A stretch of DNA of 5,883 nt from contig SXRG01000043.1 in assembly GCA_005793645.1 (NCBI GenBank), positions 1-5,883 of the forward strand. The letters run 5' to 3'. Each line of letters begins with the position of its first letter. The stretch's first letter is position 1. This DNA comes from Burkholderiales bacterium. GTDB lineage: Bacteria > Pseudomonadota > Gammaproteobacteria > Burkholderiales > Thiobacillaceae. The notes under the pieces are model-generated. The model was not told the origin of the DNA. It saw only the letters and a list, made by a program, of their open reading frames with translations, and made no database searches. Shown piece after piece: positions 5,440-5,883 of the stretch. The translations under genes and the position numbers were made by a program.

Positions 5440-5883
5440 ATCTGCGAAGCGTAGTCGGCCAAACGAGAGCGTTCACCCCGCGCCAGGGTAATGTGGCAGG
5501 AATGCTCCCAACCCTTGAATCGGTCGACCACGAAGGTCAGACCCGAGTTTCCTTCGGTCAAATAAGGCGTGTCAATCTGCGCGATGTTACCCAGGCACAC
5601 CACCTTGGTGCCCGGACCCGCGCGGGTGACCAGGGTCTTCATCTGCTTCGATGTCAGATTTTGCGCCTCGTCAATAATAAGAAACTTATTAATAAAGGTA
5701 CGGCCGCGCATAAAGTTAAGGGACTTTACCTTGATGCGTGAACGGATCAGGTCCTGCGTCGCCGCACGGCCCCACTCGCCGGCCGAATCATCGGTCTGCT
5801 GCAGGACATCGAGATTGTCTTCCAGCGCACCCATCCATGGAGTCATCTTTTCTTCCTCCGTGCCAGGCAGGAAACCGATATCC
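5433..5883 (-). CDS. phoH: PhoH-family ATPase, C-terminal fragment (probably PIN-PhoH/YlaK type)
   Basis: The last 149 residues of a PhoH protein; the frame stays open to the window edge, so the ATG at 5846 is internal. It begins DIGFLPGTEEEKMTPWMGAL, the typical PhoH segment after the Walker A region. It continues with VKSLNFMRGRTF, the Walker B block FLIIDEAQNLT (Asp-Glu), KTLVTRAGPGTKVVCLGN with a sensor-like GN, DTPYLTEGNSGLTFVVDRFK, and the C-terminal HITLARGERSRLADYAS. The long C-terminal part with GLTFVVDRFKGW and RGERSRLADYAS favours the PIN-domain-plus-PhoH subgroup (RNA helicase/RNase-like in studied members) over the short YbeZ type. The N-terminal PIN domain and Walker A would lie outside the window, so this subgroup call is inference. 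It ends 121 bp upstream of rfbB on the same strand without a clear terminator, so read-through into the rhamnose operon is possible. Confidence 0.93.
   Translation of the reverse strand, partial: DIGFLPGTEEEKMTPWMGALEDNLDVLQQTDDSAGEWGRAATQDLIRSRIKVKSLNFMRGRTFINKFLIIDEAQNLTSKQMKTLVTRAGPGTKVVCLGNIAQIDTPYLTEGNSGLTFVVDRFKGWEHSCHITLARGERSRLADYASQIL

Noticed and set aside
5336..5491. Plus-strand frame from 4997 running through the phoH-rfbB gap to 5491
   Set aside because: It is mostly antisense to rfbB and phoH and bridges the intergenic gap by chance; no family resemblance.

Overview
The window looks like ordinary chromosomal DNA of a Pseudomonadota bacterium, probably a gamma- or betaproteobacterium. 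It is GC-rich and tightly packed, and its proteins resemble proteobacterial AcnA, RmlBACD and a PhoH-family NTPase. The species cannot be named from the sequence. I see no tRNA, rRNA, CRISPR array, transposase or phage gene.

Layout. Plus strand, left third: the last 89 codons of an aconitate hydratase (acnA type, 1-270) are followed after 8 bp by a GTG-started gene (279-1826). That gene encodes a predicted exported protein of 515 residues: signal peptide, Pro/Thr-rich segment, Ala-rich segment, Pro/Tyr-rich segment, Met-rich patch, and a C-terminal DUF302-like domain. A large inverted repeat (1840-1890) lies in the convergent gap and probably terminates transcription from both sides.

Minus strand, right two thirds: a complete four-gene dTDP-L-rhamnose operon is transcribed right to left in the order rfbB (rmlB), rfbA (rmlA), rfbC (rmlC), rfbD (rmlD). 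Every junction overlaps by 1 or 4 bases, so the genes are probably translationally coupled. Together they convert glucose-1-phosphate and dTTP to dTDP-L-rhamnose for lipopolysaccharide O-antigen, exopolysaccharide or other rhamnosylated glycans. Upstream of the operon, on the same strand, is the C-terminal part of a PhoH-family ATPase (5433 to the window edge). A 121-bp gap separates it from rfbB and holds an 11-bp direct repeat, a REP-like palindrome, a weak candidate promoter and a clear Shine-Dalgarno sequence.

The known genes are standard. The least explained object is the DUF302 fusion protein behind acnA. I found no convincing evidence of an undescribed multi-gene system in this window.
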